A stretch of 23,467 bases of DNA from DATLFS01 sp035540935 (GTDB taxonomy: Bacteria > Actinomycetota > CADDZG01 > WHSQ01): positions 1 through 23,467 of the forward strand of contig DATLFS010000014.1 in NCBI GenBank assembly GCA_035540935.1, in the 5' to 3' direction. Position numbers and translations under genes: made by a program. Shown in pieces: positions 22,353 to 23,467 of this stretch (position 1 is its first letter; every line of letters starts with the position of its first letter). Below the pieces are notes generated by a model. It saw nothing but the letters and a program-made list of their open reading frames with translations, had not been told where the DNA came from and did no database searches.

Positions 22353-23270
22353 TCAGAGGGCGGTTCCGATCGTCTGCTTCCCCGAGAAGCCGATCCGGTT
22401 CGCCGTCTCCTCCGTGAGATCCCACTCCGCCGACGTGTACGGACCACGGTCGATGACCGGCACCCGGATCGTGCGGCCGCGGAAGGCGATCCGCACCATC
22501 GTCCCGCACGGGAGCGACCGGTGGGCCACGCCGAGGGTGCCCCGGGTGAGCCGGCGGCCGCAGGCCGTCGAGTTGCCGTAGAAGCCCGGGCCGTACCACG
22601 TGGCCAGATCGGGATCGAAGACCGTCACCGCCCGGGATCGCGTCCGGCTGGTGTTCCCCTCGTCTCCGCGGAACACTGCCCGCACCTTGTTGCGTCCGGC
22701 GCGGGGGGCGGAGAAGCCGAAGCGGAAGGTCCCATCGCCCGCTCCGGCACGACCCATCGTCCTCCACTCACCCGAGACGCGCCGCTGCAGCACGACGCGG
22801 CGACCTCGCTCCGCCGGCCTGAGCGTGCCGCGCAGCACGATCCGCTCCCCCGCGTAGGGGTGCCGGGGCCGGCTGCGAAGCGTGAGCTGGGGCCGCACGC
22901 GCACCCGGAACGATTCGCTCGTCGTGACGGCCTCGCTCAGCGGATCCGTCCACGACACCCGGTAGGTGGACGACGTGCGGCGGTCCCGCAGCCTGAACGT
23001 CACGCGACCTTCGTCGTCGACCGGCTTCGTCTGGAGGAGCTTCCACCACTCCCCGACCCGCTTCTCGATCGCCACCTCGTCGCCCGGCGCGCCGTTCTGG
23101 AGGCGCGCCTTCACGATCGCCGTCTGCCGGTACCCGACGCGCTTCGGCGCCCGGTCCACCACAAGCGTCGGAGCGCCCGTCTGCGCGGCCGCGACCGGCG
23201 CCGCCACCGCGATCGCCACGGCCGCAGCCACGACACCCCTCACGCGCGTCGACTTCCTCGCTCTGGACAT
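22353..23270 (-). CDS. Secreted RlpA-like double-psi beta-barrel protein
   Basis: The 305-aa product has a Sec signal peptide (basic 1-11, hydrophobic 12-27, likely cut after AAA near 29), with no lipobox. Two beta-rich Ig-like segments follow (about 33-123 and 126-216, each with surface-type repeats such as VRVRPQLTLRSRP). The RlpA-like barrel (about 221-305) has ATWYGPGFYG (223-232), GVAHRSLPCGTMVRI (247-261), VIDRGPY (272-278) and the final IGF motif. C237 and C255 could form a disulphide. RlpA-type proteins bind or cleave glycan strands; enzymatic activity here is not shown. The ATG at 23270 has AAGGAG 4 nt upstream, which decides the start. Confidence 0.88.
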   Translation of the reverse strand: MSRARKSTRVRGVVAAAVAIAVAAPVAAAQTGAPTLVVDRAPKRVGYRQTAIVKARLQNGAPGDEVAIEKRVGEWWKLLQTKPVDDEGRVTFRLRDRRTSSTYRVSWTDPLSEAVTTSESFRVRVRPQLTLRSRPRHPYAGERIVLRGTLRPAERGRRVVLQRRVSGEWRTMGRAGAGDGTFRFGFSAPRAGRNKVRAVFRGDEGNTSRTRSRAVTVFDPDLATWYGPGFYGNSTACGRRLTRGTLGVAHRSLPCGTMVRIAFRGRTIRVPVIDRGPYTSAEWDLTEETANRIGFSGKQTIGTAL

Positions 23271-23396
23271 GGATCTCCTTCCGGAGCCGCGCCGATACCG
23301 CGGCCCTTCTGGTTGGCTTCCTCGCCCCTCCTGGGGCGGCGGCCCGCGACGCCCGCTCCTTCCGGCGGCGCCCGCGAGGGCCTCTTTCCGGCGGGC

Positions 23397-23425
23397 ACCA
23401 TAGCGGCGGCTGCTAACTCGTGCAA
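23397..23425 (-). promoter_or_regulatory. Promoter of the rlpA-like gene (TTGCAC-N17-TATGGT)
   Basis: The minus-strand -35 TTGCAC (23420-23425) and -10 TATGGT (23397-23402) are 17 bp apart. The start site near 23390 gives a very GC-rich leader of about 120 nt before the Shine-Dalgarno sequence. I see no recognisable riboswitch in the leader. Confidence 0.55.
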
Positions 23426-23467
23426 GCAGGCCGGGCACCCCCCGCCCTCCCCCGCTTTGTGTGCCGG

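Noticed and set aside
23271..23467. Possible c-di-AMP (ydaO) or c-di-GMP (GEMM) riboswitch upstream of the rlpA-like gene
   Set aside because: Short stretches such as GTTAGCAGCC and CACAAAGC looked suggestive, but the conserved core is missing and the first falls inside the -35/-10 spacer of a good promoter.
1..23467. Mobile elements, CRISPR, tRNA or phage-type defence systems
   Set aside because: No transposase, integrase, regularly spaced long repeats, tRNA-like fold or toxin/nuclease cluster was seen; the single HNH protein has no partner genes suggesting defence.

Overview
The window is a dense, high-GC, mostly minus-strand division and cell-wall (dcw) locus from an actinobacterium (Actinomycetota). 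Four points support that placement. The ftsZ-pgeF-yggS-sepF-yggT-divIVA tail follows a dcw cluster that has no ftsA. The MurE carries the DNPR motif expected for meso-diaminopimelate peptidoglycan. Gene starts are mostly GTG in short stop/start overlaps. An ileS and a Lys/Ala-rich basic protein gene lie just beyond divIVA. It does not look like a close relative of Streptomyces or Mycobacterium: murF is absent from its usual place, ileS is turned round, and IleRS has an altered signature motif. The exact lineage cannot be fixed from sequence alone.

Reading along the minus strand from the right end: 23467-22353 holds a promoter, a leader of about 120 nt and a secreted RlpA-like double-psi beta-barrel protein. 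An HNH endonuclease (22299-21778) follows. The dcw operon then starts with a near-consensus promoter (21636-21607), three MraZ-type operator repeats at 10-bp spacing, and mraZ. Next come a previously unassigned 41-residue membrane miniprotein, rsmH, ftsL, ftsI, murE, mraY, murD, ftsW, murG, murC, murB and ftsQ. A second strong promoter and a structured leader of about 145 nt precede ftsZ. After ftsZ come a perfect GC-rich hairpin, then pgeF, yggS, sepF, yggT, divIVA and a membrane-anchored protein with an HxxxC...CxxC tail.

At 3512-3515 the minus-strand unit meets the plus-strand ileS (357-3515); both stop codons lie within one CTAG. Left of ileS, divergently transcribed, is the 5' part of a Lys/Ala-rich protein gene that runs off the window.

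Together the genes make UDP-MurNAc-peptides (murC, B, D, E), lipid I and II (mraY, murG), and polymerise and cross-link septal wall (ftsW, ftsI with ftsL and ftsQ). They also build and anchor the Z-ring (ftsZ, sepF) and mark poles and septum (divIVA). Most junctions from rsmH to ftsQ are 1-14 nt overlaps, implying tight translational coupling.

The points most worth a second look are the GIHH (instead of HIGH) motif in IleRS, the miniprotein between mraZ and rsmH, the missing murF, the MraZ operator, the ftsZ promoter/leader, and the zinc-site membrane protein after divIVA. I found no tRNA, rRNA, CRISPR array, insertion sequence or phage gene. No stretch longer than 300 bases lacks a gene.
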